A stretch of DNA of 64,000 nucleotides. It comes from Sva-07 sp963774765 (GTDB lineage Bacteria; Actinomycetota; Acidimicrobiia; Acidimicrobiales; Ilumatobacteraceae). Under the pieces are notes generated by a model that searched no databases, was not told the DNA's origin, and saw only the letters and a list, made by a program, of their open reading frames with translations. The stretch spans positions 70,254 to 134,253 of the forward strand of contig CAVZGP010000012.1 in assembly GCA_963774765.1 (NCBI GenBank), written 5' to 3'. The translations under genes were made by a program, and so were the position numbers. Below are positions 36,673-45,249 of this stretch, one piece after another; the first letter of the stretch is position 1, and every line of letters starts with the position of its first letter.

Positions 36673-37795
36673 GCAACTGAAGACCGGCCTCGATGCCCCG
36701 ATCTGCCTCACCTGGGAACTCACCTACGCCTGCAACCTCGAGTGCGTGCACTGCCTGTCGTCATCGGGCCGCCGCGACCCTCGCGAACTGACCACCGACG
36801 AGGCCAAGGCCGTGCTCGACGAACTCCACGACCTGCAGGTGTTCTACATCAACATCGGCGGTGGTGAGCCGATGATCCGCCGCGACTTCTTCGAGCTGCT
36901 CGAGTACTCGATCGGCCGCGGCATCGGCGTGAAGTTCTCGACCAACGGCGCGTTCATCGACGCCGAGAAGGCCAAGCGCCTCGCCGAGATGGAGTACCTC
37001 GACATCCAGATCAGCCTCGACGGCACCGATGCCGTCACCAACGACGCCGTGCGTGGCGAGGGCTCGTACGACACGGCGATCCTTGCGATGGAGCACCTGC
37101 GAGCCGCCGGCTTCGGCGAGTTCAAGATCTCGGTGGTCGTCACCCGCCACAACGTCGACCAGCTCGACGAGTTCAAGGCGCTGGCCGATTCGTTCGGCGC
37201 GCAGCTGCGCATCACGCGGCTTCGCCCGTCGGGCCGTGGCGCCGACTCGTGGCACGACCTCCACCCGACCAACGCCCAGCAACGCCAGATCTACGAGTGG
37301 CTGCTCGACCACGGCGACAACGTGCTCACCGGCGATTCCTTCTTCCACCTCAATGCGTTGGGGGAAGAGCCACTGCCCGGCCTGAACATGTGCGGTGCCG
37401 GTCGCGTGGTGTGCCTGATCGATCCAATCGGTGACGTGTACGCATGCCCGTTCGTGATCCACGATGAGTTCAAGGCCGGATCGGTCCGCGACCCAGGCGG
37501 CTTCGCCAACGTGTGGAAGCAGAGCGACTTGTTCACCGAACTGCGCGAGCCACAATCGGCCGGTGCCTGCACCTCGTGCGGCAGCTACGACGCCTGTCAG
37601 GGCGGCTGTATGGCGGCGAAGTTCTTCGTCGGAATCCCGCTCGACGGCCCAGACCCCGAATGCGTCGGCGGCCACGGCGAGGCGGCGATGCTCGCGGCGT
37701 CGGCAACCGAACGGCCACGACCGATGATGGACCACTCGAAGCCGGTGCGGGTCGCATCGCCCGAGCGCATCCCTGTCACCATCGGCCGTCGCTGA
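36644..37795 (+). CDS. mftC: Mycofactocin radical SAM maturase MftC
   Basis: A 383-aa radical SAM enzyme. The cluster motif C-x3-C-x2-C is in LTYACNLECVHC, the SAM-binding part is INIGGGEPM, and the C-terminal SPASM region has the cysteines CGAGRVVC, YACPFV, CTSCGSYDACQGGC and DPECVGG for auxiliary clusters. It acts on the C-terminal Val-Tyr of MftA. No mftD, mftE or mftF follows; the next gene is on the other strand and unrelated. The later steps must be encoded elsewhere. Confidence 0.95.
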   Translation: MSATKSHLVEQLKTGLDAPICLTWELTYACNLECVHCLSSSGRRDPRELTTDEAKAVLDELHDLQVFYINIGGGEPMIRRDFFELLEYSIGRGIGVKFSTNGAFIDAEKAKRLAEMEYLDIQISLDGTDAVTNDAVRGEGSYDTAILAMEHLRAAGFGEFKISVVVTRHNVDQLDEFKALADSFGAQLRITRLRPSGRGADSWHDLHPTNAQQRQIYEWLLDHGDNVLTGDSFFHLNALGEEPLPGLNMCGAGRVVCLIDPIGDVYACPFVIHDEFKAGSVRDPGGFANVWKQSDLFTELREPQSAGACTSCGSYDACQGGCMAAKFFVGIPLDGPDPECVGGHGEAAMLAASATERPRPMMDHSKPVRVASPERIPVTIGRR

Positions 37796-38132
37796 GTTCG
37801 CCGGCAAGCCGCTGCCCGGCGATTTCCCTCTCCGTCGTGCACGCCGAGCGATTCGGGTCGATACGAGCGACGCACGAGACCCCCCTGGCGCTGGCCCGAC
37901 AGACACCACATCCCCGCCTCGGAGCTGCCGGGATCGGCGTGTCAGGTCTGTCGGCATCGTCCGACTTCTCCTCGTCGGTCTTCGGGTCGAGTTCGTCACG
38001 AAGCTGCGACTGCCGCCGATGGACGAGGCCATTCCGTCGATGGACGGACGTGGTGGGCCCTCGTCCTGACGTGCCACACCGACGGTGTCGCTCGCCAATC
38101 AACAGGGCGCAGTGGTCATTCGAAGCTCGCAC
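37796..38132. other. Intergenic region after mftC
   Basis: This 337-bp stretch lies between the convergent mftC and methyltransferase genes. Short frames cross both strands, but all have Arg/Ser-rich, shadow-like composition. I see no long palindrome of the kinds found in the other gaps, and no RNA gene. Confidence 0.35.
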
Positions 38133-38957
38133 CTACCGCCGTGTCGCCACGAACAGGATGCGGTTGAACGGGAAGAAGCACGGCGAGTGGTCACCCATCT
38201 CCTCGATCAGCTCGCGTTCGTAGTCGGCGAGGAACGCGTCGTACGCCTCCTCCGACAGCGCCGAGCGGAACCGGGTGAGCGTGGTTCCTTTCACCCACTC
38301 GACGGCGTGACGGGTCGTCGGCAACATGTGCGGATAGACGTGGAGGTCGACATCGATGTCGACGCAGCCGAGGTCATGGAGGATTCGGGCGTACTCGTCC
38401 GGAGCGAGCACATTGCACGCGACGGGATCCGGCGGTGGCCCCGCAGGGCCGAACGCCGAACGATGAGGCTCACGGGCGGCGACCCGAGCCGCGACCACGT
38501 GGGTCGGCGCGTGCGCGTTGGCAGGAACCTGCACCGCCAACCGTCCACCCGGCGCGAGGCCCGCGACCCACCGCGCCAGCACGCTTCGGTGATCGGGCAC
38601 CCACTGAAGACTCGCCGCGGCGAGGACCAGGTCGCGGTCGCCGTCGGACGTCCACGTGGCGATGTCACCGTCCTCGAACATCACCCGCTCCGAAGCGTGC
38701 GCTGCAGCGGACGCCAGCATCGTCGGCGAGTTGTCGATGCCGGTGATCTGTCCGATCGACAGGCGTTCAGCAGCCAGCACGGTCAGTTCGCCCGGGCCGC
38801 AGCCGAGGTCGACGGCGCGGTCGACGGCGCGGTCGACCGGACCGGAGCTCAGCGTGTCGAGCAGGTCGTGGAACGGTTGGGCTCGCTCGACGGCAAACCG
38901 CCGGTACTGCTCCGGGTCCCAGTCGGTTGCGGATTCAGTGTCGGAACAGTCGTGCAC
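38133..38957 (-). CDS. Trans-aconitate 2-methyltransferase-like SAM methyltransferase
   Basis: A 274-aa class I methyltransferase. The N-terminus DWDPEQYRRFAVERAQPFHD and motif I AVDLGCGPGELTVLAAERL match the Tam family. Further matches are LAAASLQWVPDH and the C-terminal EWVKGTTLTRFRSALS. It would methylate trans-aconitate or a similar acid. The frame is open to an ATG at 39008, but a well-placed promoter points to a leaderless GTG start at 38957. Just before motif I a 12-bp unit is repeated in tandem (DRAVDRAVD). The 3' end faces mftC. Confidence 0.75.
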   Translation of the reverse strand: MHDCSDTESATDWDPEQYRRFAVERAQPFHDLLDTLSSGPVDRAVDRAVDLGCGPGELTVLAAERLSIGQITGIDNSPTMLASAAAHASERVMFEDGDIATWTSDGDRDLVLAAASLQWVPDHRSVLARWVAGLAPGGRLAVQVPANAHAPTHVVAARVAAREPHRSAFGPAGPPPDPVACNVLAPDEYARILHDLGCVDIDVDLHVYPHMLPTTRHAVEWVKGTTLTRFRSALSEEAYDAFLADYERELIEEMGDHSPCFFPFNRILFVATRR

Positions 38958-38964
38958 AACTTGT

Positions 38965-38993
38965 ATTGTACTTGTATTACACCAGCGTGTCGA
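38965..38993 (-). promoter_or_regulatory. Promoter of the methyltransferase gene (leaderless)
   Basis: On the minus strand TCGACA (38993-38988) is followed after 17 bp by TACAAT (38970-38965), a near-consensus sigma-70-type pair. Seven bases further is GTG 38957, which would itself be the transcription start. Two copies of AATACAAGT, 11 bp apart, overlap the -10 and could be an operator. Confidence 0.5.
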
Positions 38994-38997
38994 GGGC

Positions 38998-40956
38998 TCA
39001 CTCGACACTCAGGACCGACGGCCGCGCGGCGTCGGTGACGAAATGCAGCTCCTGCACAGCCCGCGTCATTGCGACATAGAGCAAGCGGGCTCCACGCGGC
39101 GTGATTTCGGCACACGTTCCCTCGCTCAGGATCTCGTGCGGGTTCACGACGATGACCCCGTCGAACTCGAGGCCCTTCACCCGTTCGGGATCGAATACGG
39201 GAAGTTCGACAGCACCGAGTTCGTGAACATGATCGACCGCAACCAGACCGTGTTCCGCGAGTGCGACCCGGATGAAGTCGTGTAGACGGGCAGGCGCGAC
39301 GACACCGCTGACCCGTCGCCGCTGTTTGGTCGTCGCAGCGACGGTTGCAACCAGCGCAGCGAGTTCGTGGTTCCCGGAGCCCTGGGACCGGGAAACCACG
39401 TGATGCCAGATGGGCGGCTCGCCGGTGCGGCGGACGCTGCGGCTTTCGGTCGTGTCGACCCCGGTGTGCACCAGCAACCGATTGGCGACCGCCAGAATCG
39501 GCTCGGGGACGCGGTAGCCGATGGTGAGATCCGCGATCGTTCCCGCCGGGCGTTCCCGGACGCTCAGGTGCTCGAACACCGTCGACCAGCGCTCCTGCCC
39601 GGCCGGGGTGGTCGACTGCGCGACATCGCCGACGAGCGTCATCGAACCGGTCGGGCTTCGTCGTCCGATCACACGCAACGCGACCGCCGAGTGGTCCTGG
39701 GCCTCATCGACGATCACGTGACCGTGGGTGAAGGGCGAACCATCGAGCATCGAGTTGGCCTCGTCGATCAGCAACTGGTCCGCCTTCGTCCATGTCCGGC
39801 GCTGGCCGGACGGGCCGGGGAGGAGCTTGTCGACCAGGCGGATCGCCTTCTGCGTCGGCCAGGCCTTGCTGATCGCCGCCTTGAGCGGTGCCGCCTGACG
39901 CCAGGCGTCCTCGGAACCGGTGCGCCGCAGCAACTCGCGCTGGGCGAGCGACCGCATCCGCTCGCGACGCTGGTTCAGCGGTGAGGTGCCCGACGTCGCC
40001 GTCTCCAGCCAGTCCGCGAACAACTCGCGCTCGATGACGTGGATGCGGGCGCCGACCGGAATCCTGATGTCGTCGTCCGGTGGCGTGATCGCCGCGAGCG
40101 CCAACTCCTCGAGGTCGGACAATCGGTCGGCCGACCCTTTCCATCGGGCGAGTTCGACATCGTCGACGCCCGTGATCTCCACTCGAGGAATACACAGCTC
40201 GTCAACGGTCACCTGGCGGACGGTTCGCTCACCGAGCGACGGCAACACGTTCGCGATGTAGTCGAGGAATGCCCGGTTCGGCCCCACCACCAACACGCCG
40301 TCACGCGCGAGACGGGCCCGATGCTCGAACATCAGGTACGCCGCACGGTGCAGCGCCACCGCGGTCTTGCCGGTGCCCGGCCCACCCTGCACGACGAGGA
40401 CCTGGTCGATCGGCGAACGGATCACGATGTCCTGTTCGGCCTGGATCGTCGACACGATCTCGCGCATCTCACCGGATCGTTCGGCGCCGATCTCGGCGAG
40501 CACCGGGTCGGGGATGCCGCCGGCAACCTCGCCCTCGTTCGGATCGTCGAGGTGTTCGTCCAGATAGGCGACCACGTCGCCGTCTTCGAGCGTGAATCGG
40601 CGCCGGAACGCCACCCCCAACGGATCGACCGACGTGGCCCGGTAGAACGGCGCCGCGATCGGCGCCCGCCAGTCGACGACGACCGGATCGTGCTGTTCGT
40701 CCTCGATGTGGCGGCGTCCGATGTACCACTCGTCGATGCGCCCGAAGAAGTCGCCGGCACCCGGACCACGAAGATCCTCCAGGGCATCGGCCACCGTGAC
40801 CTCGATGTACTCCTTGGTGATCTCGTCAGCGGCGCTCTCGGGATCGACCGCCTCGAGCCGATCGATCATCCGGTCGCGCGACTCGCGCGCAAACGTCAAG
40901 CGGGCGCGCTCCGCGTCGAGTTCGGGGAAGAGATCAGCCGCCATGGGGTCAGACAA
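38998..40956 (-). CDS. HelD/HelR-type RNA polymerase-associated SF1 helicase
   Basis: A 652-aa UvrD-like ATPase. The N-terminal helical arm (SRDRMIDRLEAVDPESAADE) and the YIGRRHIEDEQHDPVVVDWR segment are typical of HelD proteins. Walker A is VVQGGPGTGKTAVALHRAA, Walker B is VIVDEAQDHSAVALRVI, and C-terminal helicase motifs include VKGLEFDGVIVVNP and RLLYVAMTRAVQ. HelD releases stalled RNA polymerase, and some actinobacterial forms (HelR) protect against rifampicin. Its length suits the shorter class II group. Start ATG 40956; an ATG four codons on is also possible. Confidence 0.85.
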   Translation of the reverse strand: MSDPMAADLFPELDAERARLTFARESRDRMIDRLEAVDPESAADEITKEYIEVTVADALEDLRGPGAGDFFGRIDEWYIGRRHIEDEQHDPVVVDWRAPIAAPFYRATSVDPLGVAFRRRFTLEDGDVVAYLDEHLDDPNEGEVAGGIPDPVLAEIGAERSGEMREIVSTIQAEQDIVIRSPIDQVLVVQGGPGTGKTAVALHRAAYLMFEHRARLARDGVLVVGPNRAFLDYIANVLPSLGERTVRQVTVDELCIPRVEITGVDDVELARWKGSADRLSDLEELALAAITPPDDDIRIPVGARIHVIERELFADWLETATSGTSPLNQRRERMRSLAQRELLRRTGSEDAWRQAAPLKAAISKAWPTQKAIRLVDKLLPGPSGQRRTWTKADQLLIDEANSMLDGSPFTHGHVIVDEAQDHSAVALRVIGRRSPTGSMTLVGDVAQSTTPAGQERWSTVFEHLSVRERPAGTIADLTIGYRVPEPILAVANRLLVHTGVDTTESRSVRRTGEPPIWHHVVSRSQGSGNHELAALVATVAATTKQRRRVSGVVAPARLHDFIRVALAEHGLVAVDHVHELGAVELPVFDPERVKGLEFDGVIVVNPHEILSEGTCAEITPRGARLLYVAMTRAVQELHFVTDAARPSVLSVE

Positions 40957-41021
40957 CGTAGCGCGACCGAATCGGTGAAGTCCGGGGGTTTTCCCACCTG
41001 TTCCTGCAAGGATCGATTCCC

Positions 41022-41597
41022 GTGCTGCTCCTGGTGTCGATCGCCTACCTCCTCGGCACGTTTCCGTCGGCGATCCTGATCGCGCGTGCCAACGGTATCG
41101 ACATCTCCACGTTCGGTTCCGGCAATCCCGGAGCGTCGAACGTCACGCGTGCGCTCGGCTGGCGCAAGGGGGCCTGGGTGTACGCGCTCGATGCGGGCAA
41201 GGGTGCCCTGGCCACCGGCCTCGGACTCGCGATCGACGGTCGACCCGCGGCCTACTGGTGTGCTGCGGCGGCCGTCATCGGCCACATGTTCCCGGTGTTC
41301 CGACGTTTCAAAGGCGGCAAGGGTGTCGCCACCGGTTCCGGTGCACTCCTCGTCGTCCAACCGATCCTGGCGCCGATGGCGGTGGGTATCTGGTGGCTGG
41401 TCACCAAACTGACCGGCAAGGCGGCACTCGGTTCGGTCATCGCGGTCATCTTCGTGCCGATCGGCATCATCGTGATGGACCAACCGCGTTGGGAACTGCT
41501 CGCCGTCGCCGGGGTGTGCGCCCTGATCCTGGTGAAGCATGCAGGCAACATCAAGCGGCTGATTCGGCGAGAAGAGCACTCGTTCAGCCAGAATTGA
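41022..41597 (+). CDS. plsY: Glycerol-3-phosphate acyltransferase PlsY
   Basis: A 191-aa integral membrane enzyme that acylates glycerol-3-phosphate from acyl-phosphate, the first step of phospholipid synthesis. The three conserved loops are visible: GSGNPGASNVTRALGWRKG, HMFPVFRRFKGGKGVATGSG, and the Asn/His region near the end (VKHAGNIKRLI). Five membrane segments are evident. GTG start at 41022 with AAGGA upstream. Divergent from HelD; an oxidoreductase gene follows after 25 bp on the same strand. Confidence 0.92.
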   Translation: MLLLVSIAYLLGTFPSAILIARANGIDISTFGSGNPGASNVTRALGWRKGAWVYALDAGKGALATGLGLAIDGRPAAYWCAAAAVIGHMFPVFRRFKGGKGVATGSGALLVVQPILAPMAVGIWWLVTKLTGKAALGSVIAVIFVPIGIIVMDQPRWELLAVAGVCALILVKHAGNIKRLIRREEHSFSQN

Positions 41598-41622
41598 CCG
41601 CGCCCGCCAGAATGGACGACCC

Positions 41623-43512
41623 ATGCAGTTGCTGACGCCCCTCCTCCTCGGTTCTCGCACCGCTGCGAACAGGGTCCTGTTCGGGCCGCACGTCACCAAC
41701 CTCGGCGCCGACGACCGGTCGATCCCCGAGCGCCTCGTGGCGTACTACGAGCGACGGGCCGCTGGCGGGTGCGGCACGATCGTGGTCGAGGGCGCCTCGG
41801 TGCACCCGTCCGACTGGCCGTACGAACGGTCGCTGCTGGCCGAGCGGTGCGCCGACGGCTGGTCGGCGATCGTCAACGCATGTCGCCCGCACAGCACGCT
41901 CGTCATCGCCTCGCTCGACCACGCCGGCGGCCAGGGGTCGTCGGCCTACAGCCAAGCGCCGCTCTGGGCACCGTCTCGCGTCCCCGAGGTCAACGCCCGC
42001 GAAGTGCCCAAGTGGATGGAGGCCGACGACATCGCCGCAGTCATCGCCGGCTTCGCCGCCGCGACGAAGCTCGCCGTCGGGGCCGACCTCGACGGGGTGG
42101 AGATCAATGCCGGCCAGCACAGCCTCGTGCGCCAGTTCCTGTCCGGGCTCACCAACCAGCGCGATGACGAGTGGGGCCAGGATCGGCTGCGGTTCGCTCG
42201 CCAGGTGATCGAAGTGACGCGAGCTGCCGCCGGCGACCGAATCGTCGGGTTGCGCCTGTCGTGCGACGAACTCGCTCCCTGGGCAGGCATCACTCCCGAG
42301 ATGGCACCTGACATCGCCGTCGCGCTCGTCGCCGCCGGCCTCGACTACGTCGTGGTCACCCGCGGCTCGATCTTCACCGTCGAGAAGACCCGACCCGACT
42401 TCCACGAGCAGACCGGGTTCAACATCGACGTGTGCAGATCCGTGCGCGCCGCCGTCCGCCACGCCCATCCGGACGTGCCCGTGATCCTCCAGGGCTCGAT
42501 CGTCGAGGTCGGCCAGGCCGAGTGGGCGCTCGGCGGCTACGACGATGACGCGCTGTGCGACGCCGTCGAGATGACCCGCGCCCAGATCACCGATCCCGAT
42601 CTCGTCGCCAAGATCGCCGCGGGGGATGCCGACCGCGTCCGGCCGTGCACGCGCTGCAACCAGACCTGCCAGGTACGCGACGCCCGCAACCCCATCGTCA
42701 CCTGCATCGCCGAGCCGACCAGTGGTCGAGAGACCGAGGACCCCGACTGGTACGTGCCGTCGCCACACCCTCGTGACGTCGTCGTCGTCGGTGCTGGACC
42801 CGCGGGCCTCGAGGCCGCCAGAGTCGCTGCGCTCCGAGGCCATCGAGTGACCATGATCGAACAGAGCGACCGCATCGGTGGCCTCGCCGCCATCGCCGGA
42901 CCCAACGGTGCCCTCGTCGACTGGTGGCGCGGCGAGCACGAGCGACTCGGTACCGACATCCGGCTGGGGACCACGGCGTGGGAGGTTGGTGAGCACACCA
43001 CCGTGATCCAGGCGACCGGTTCGACGCCGGGCACGCGGCCGTACGAAATCGGTGACGACACGATCGTGGTCGATGTCGTCGATGTGCGCCGCGGAACGGT
43101 CAGCCTTCCGGACGCAGGCACGATCGTCGTGTTCGATCCGATCGGCGGCCCGATCGGTGTGGCCCTCGCCGAGGACTTCGGTGACCGCGGGGTGCTGATC
43201 ACGCAGGACAACATCGCCGGCAACGAACTGTCACGAACGGGCGACCTCGCCCCGGCGAACACCCGGCTCGCGCGGGCGGGTGTGACGATCGAGCGCCGCT
43301 CACTGCTTCGCGCCGCCCGAGCGGGAGAGGTCGAGGTCGAAGACCGCTACTCCGGCGCGCGGCGAACCATCCCGTGCGCCGCCGTCGTCGATTGCGGGTT
43401 CCGTCTGCCGACCGGGCCGATCGACGGCGCGGTCCAGATCGGGGACGCGGTCGCACCTCGAACGATCCACGAGGCAGTTCTCGAAGCGCGACGCGCCGCT
43501 CTCGCCATCTGA
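41623..43512 (+). CDS. FadH/OYE-family oxidoreductase, mycofactocin-system type
   Basis: A 629-aa two-domain flavoenzyme. The N-terminal FMN barrel of the old yellow enzyme type has NRVLFGPHVTNLG, GVEINAGQHSLVRQFLSGLT and GLRLSCDELAPW. A 4Fe-4S site follows (CTRCNQTC, then C eleven residues on). The C-terminal FAD/NAD domain begins VVVVGAGPAGLEAARVA. The barrel sequence (GGCGTIVVEGASVHPSDWPY, KWMEADDIAAVI) matches what I remember of the mycofactocin FadH/OYE oxidoreductase 1 family rather than ordinary dienoyl-CoA reductase. With mftABC and the NDMA-type dehydrogenases in the same window this is the likeliest role. Its substrate is unknown. Confidence 0.8.
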   Translation: MQLLTPLLLGSRTAANRVLFGPHVTNLGADDRSIPERLVAYYERRAAGGCGTIVVEGASVHPSDWPYERSLLAERCADGWSAIVNACRPHSTLVIASLDHAGGQGSSAYSQAPLWAPSRVPEVNAREVPKWMEADDIAAVIAGFAAATKLAVGADLDGVEINAGQHSLVRQFLSGLTNQRDDEWGQDRLRFARQVIEVTRAAAGDRIVGLRLSCDELAPWAGITPEMAPDIAVALVAAGLDYVVVTRGSIFTVEKTRPDFHEQTGFNIDVCRSVRAAVRHAHPDVPVILQGSIVEVGQAEWALGGYDDDALCDAVEMTRAQITDPDLVAKIAAGDADRVRPCTRCNQTCQVRDARNPIVTCIAEPTSGRETEDPDWYVPSPHPRDVVVVGAGPAGLEAARVAALRGHRVTMIEQSDRIGGLAAIAGPNGALVDWWRGEHERLGTDIRLGTTAWEVGEHTTVIQATGSTPGTRPYEIGDDTIVVDVVDVRRGTVSLPDAGTIVVFDPIGGPIGVALAEDFGDRGVLITQDNIAGNELSRTGDLAPANTRLARAGVTIERRSLLRAARAGEVEVEDRYSGARRTIPCAAVVDCGFRLPTGPIDGAVQIGDAVAPRTIHEAVLEARRAALAI

Positions 43513-43563
43513 CCCGATTGTCGGCGTGACCTCGGGCACACCGGCGTCGCTACTGTGACCGTG

Positions 43564-45186
43564 ATGGAGATGCACTTCGCGACCATCTGGGAATCGATCG
43601 CGGATGCGATCCCCGACCTGCCCGCCACCACCCATGGGTCGTGCACCCGAACCTGGAGCGAGTACGACGACCGCGCCGCCCGCGTCGCGGGCACCCTCAG
43701 CGTCGCCGGGCTCGGGCCCGACTCGAAGGTGTCGCTGTTCATGTACAACTGCAACGAGTTCATGGAGTCGCAATTCGGGGTCTTCAAGATGCGCGGCGTG
43801 CCGATCAACGTCAACTACCGCTACCTCGACGACGAGCTCTGGTATCTCCTCGACAACTCCGACTCCGAAGCGATCATCTTCCACTCGTCGCTCGGTGACC
43901 GGGTCGCTCGCGTCATCGAGCGGCTCCCCAAGATCAAGCTGCTGATCGAGGTCGATGACGGCGACGCCGGACAGGTGCCGAACGCTGTGCCGTACGACGA
44001 CGTCATCGCCACCACCGAGCCGATGGAGCGGATCGTACGCTCCGAGGACGACCTCTACATGCTGTACACCGGCGGCACGACCGGCATGCCCAAGGGCGTG
44101 ATGTACGACATGGGCGGCATGACCCGCGGCTTCGTGATGCTCGGTCTGCCCATGCTCGGCCTCGCCACACCGGACGATGCCGCCGAGATCGGCGAGATGA
44201 TCGCCGGGGCCTCGACGACCGGCAGCACGCTCGTGTCGATCCCGGCCGCACCGCTGATGCACGGAACTGGGTGCTGGCTCGGGTGGTTCATCCCCCACCT
44301 GGCAGGTGGGCATGTCGTCACATTGGAGAAGCGCAGCCTCGACGCCCACGAATTGCTGGCGACCGTCGAGCGGCACCGGGTCACCTCTGTCACGATCGTG
44401 GGCGACAGCTTCGCGAAACCGATCATCCGAGCTCTCGACGAGGGAAAGCCTGACGGCGGTTCGTACGACACGTCGTCGATCGGGATGCTCGTCTCATCGG
44501 GCGTGATGTGGACCTCCGAGGTCAAGCAGCAACTCCTCGATCGGATCGAGCAGGCGGTGCTGATCGATGCGATCGGCTCGTCGGAGGGCTCGATGGGGAC
44601 GCAGATCACGATGAAGGGGGTGCCGACCGAGACGGCGAAGTTCACGAAGGCGCCGACCACCAAGGTCTTCACCGACGACGATCGCGAGGTCGAGCCAGGC
44701 TCCGACGAGGTCGGCATGGTCGCTGCCGGTGGCAGCGTCCCGATCGGCTACTACAAGGATGAGGAGAAGTCGGCGCGCACGTTCCGCGTGATCGGCGGCG
44801 TGCGGTACTCGTTCCCCGGCGACTTCGCGAAGGTGGCCGCCGATGGATCACTGATCCTGCTGGGACGCGGCAGCCAAGTGATCAACACCGGTGGTGAGAA
44901 GGTGTTTCCCGAGGAGGTCGAGGAAGCCGTCAAACGCGTCGACGGCGTCCGCGACTGCCTGGTGGTCGGCATCGAGAACGAGAAGTTCGGCCAAGCGGTC
45001 ACCGCTGTCGTGTCGCGCGAGGACGGTGCCTCGGTCGATTCGGCCAGCATCATTGCATCGGTGAAACACGACCTGGCGGGCTACAAAGCCCCGAAGTCAG
45101 TCATCTTCGTCGATCAGGTTCCGCGTGCCCCCAACGGCAAGGCCGACTACCGCACGGCCAAGGAACACGCCGAAGCCGCGATCTGA
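43564..45186 (+). CDS. Acyl-CoA synthetase (AMP-forming)
   Basis: A 540-aa ANL-superfamily ligase activating a carboxylic acid as acyl-CoA. The P-loop is LYMLYTGGTTGMPKGVMYD, A5 is DAIGSSEGSMGTQ, A7-A8 is PGDFAKVAADGSLILLGRG, and the C-terminal catalytic Lys region is PRAPNGKADYRTAKE. The long insertion MLGLATPDDAAEIGEM resembles FadD members of steroid and fatty-acid catabolism in actinobacteria. ATG 43564 is chosen; an in-frame GTG at 43555 is possible. It ends at a large palindrome shared with another locus. The substrate cannot be predicted. Confidence 0.85.
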   Translation: MEMHFATIWESIADAIPDLPATTHGSCTRTWSEYDDRAARVAGTLSVAGLGPDSKVSLFMYNCNEFMESQFGVFKMRGVPINVNYRYLDDELWYLLDNSDSEAIIFHSSLGDRVARVIERLPKIKLLIEVDDGDAGQVPNAVPYDDVIATTEPMERIVRSEDDLYMLYTGGTTGMPKGVMYDMGGMTRGFVMLGLPMLGLATPDDAAEIGEMIAGASTTGSTLVSIPAAPLMHGTGCWLGWFIPHLAGGHVVTLEKRSLDAHELLATVERHRVTSVTIVGDSFAKPIIRALDEGKPDGGSYDTSSIGMLVSSGVMWTSEVKQQLLDRIEQAVLIDAIGSSEGSMGTQITMKGVPTETAKFTKAPTTKVFTDDDREVEPGSDEVGMVAAGGSVPIGYYKDEEKSARTFRVIGGVRYSFPGDFAKVAADGSLILLGRGSQVINTGGEKVFPEEVEEAVKRVDGVRDCLVVGIENEKFGQAVTAVVSREDGASVDSASIIASVKHDLAGYKAPKSVIFVDQVPRAPNGKADYRTAKEHAEAAI

Positions 45187-45191
45187 CCCGC

Positions 45192-45238
45192 TTCTCGTGA
45201 ACTCGTGCGGGAACTGTTCCCGCACGAGTTCACGAGAA
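45192..45238. repeat. TTCTCGTGAACTCG palindrome, copy 1
   Basis: A perfect 47-nt palindrome with 23-bp arms around a central T, between convergent fadD-like and SRPBCC genes. A nearly identical copy is at 46582-46628 and a relative at 54089-54131. It fits a bidirectional terminator or a REP-like unit. Confidence 0.75.
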
Positions 45239-45249
45239 CACCCGTCGTC

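Noticed and set aside
37776..38132. A small protein gene in the gap after mftC.
   Set aside because: The 118-aa frame is Arg/Ser-rich, overlaps the mftC end and has no start signal. I treat the gap as non-coding.
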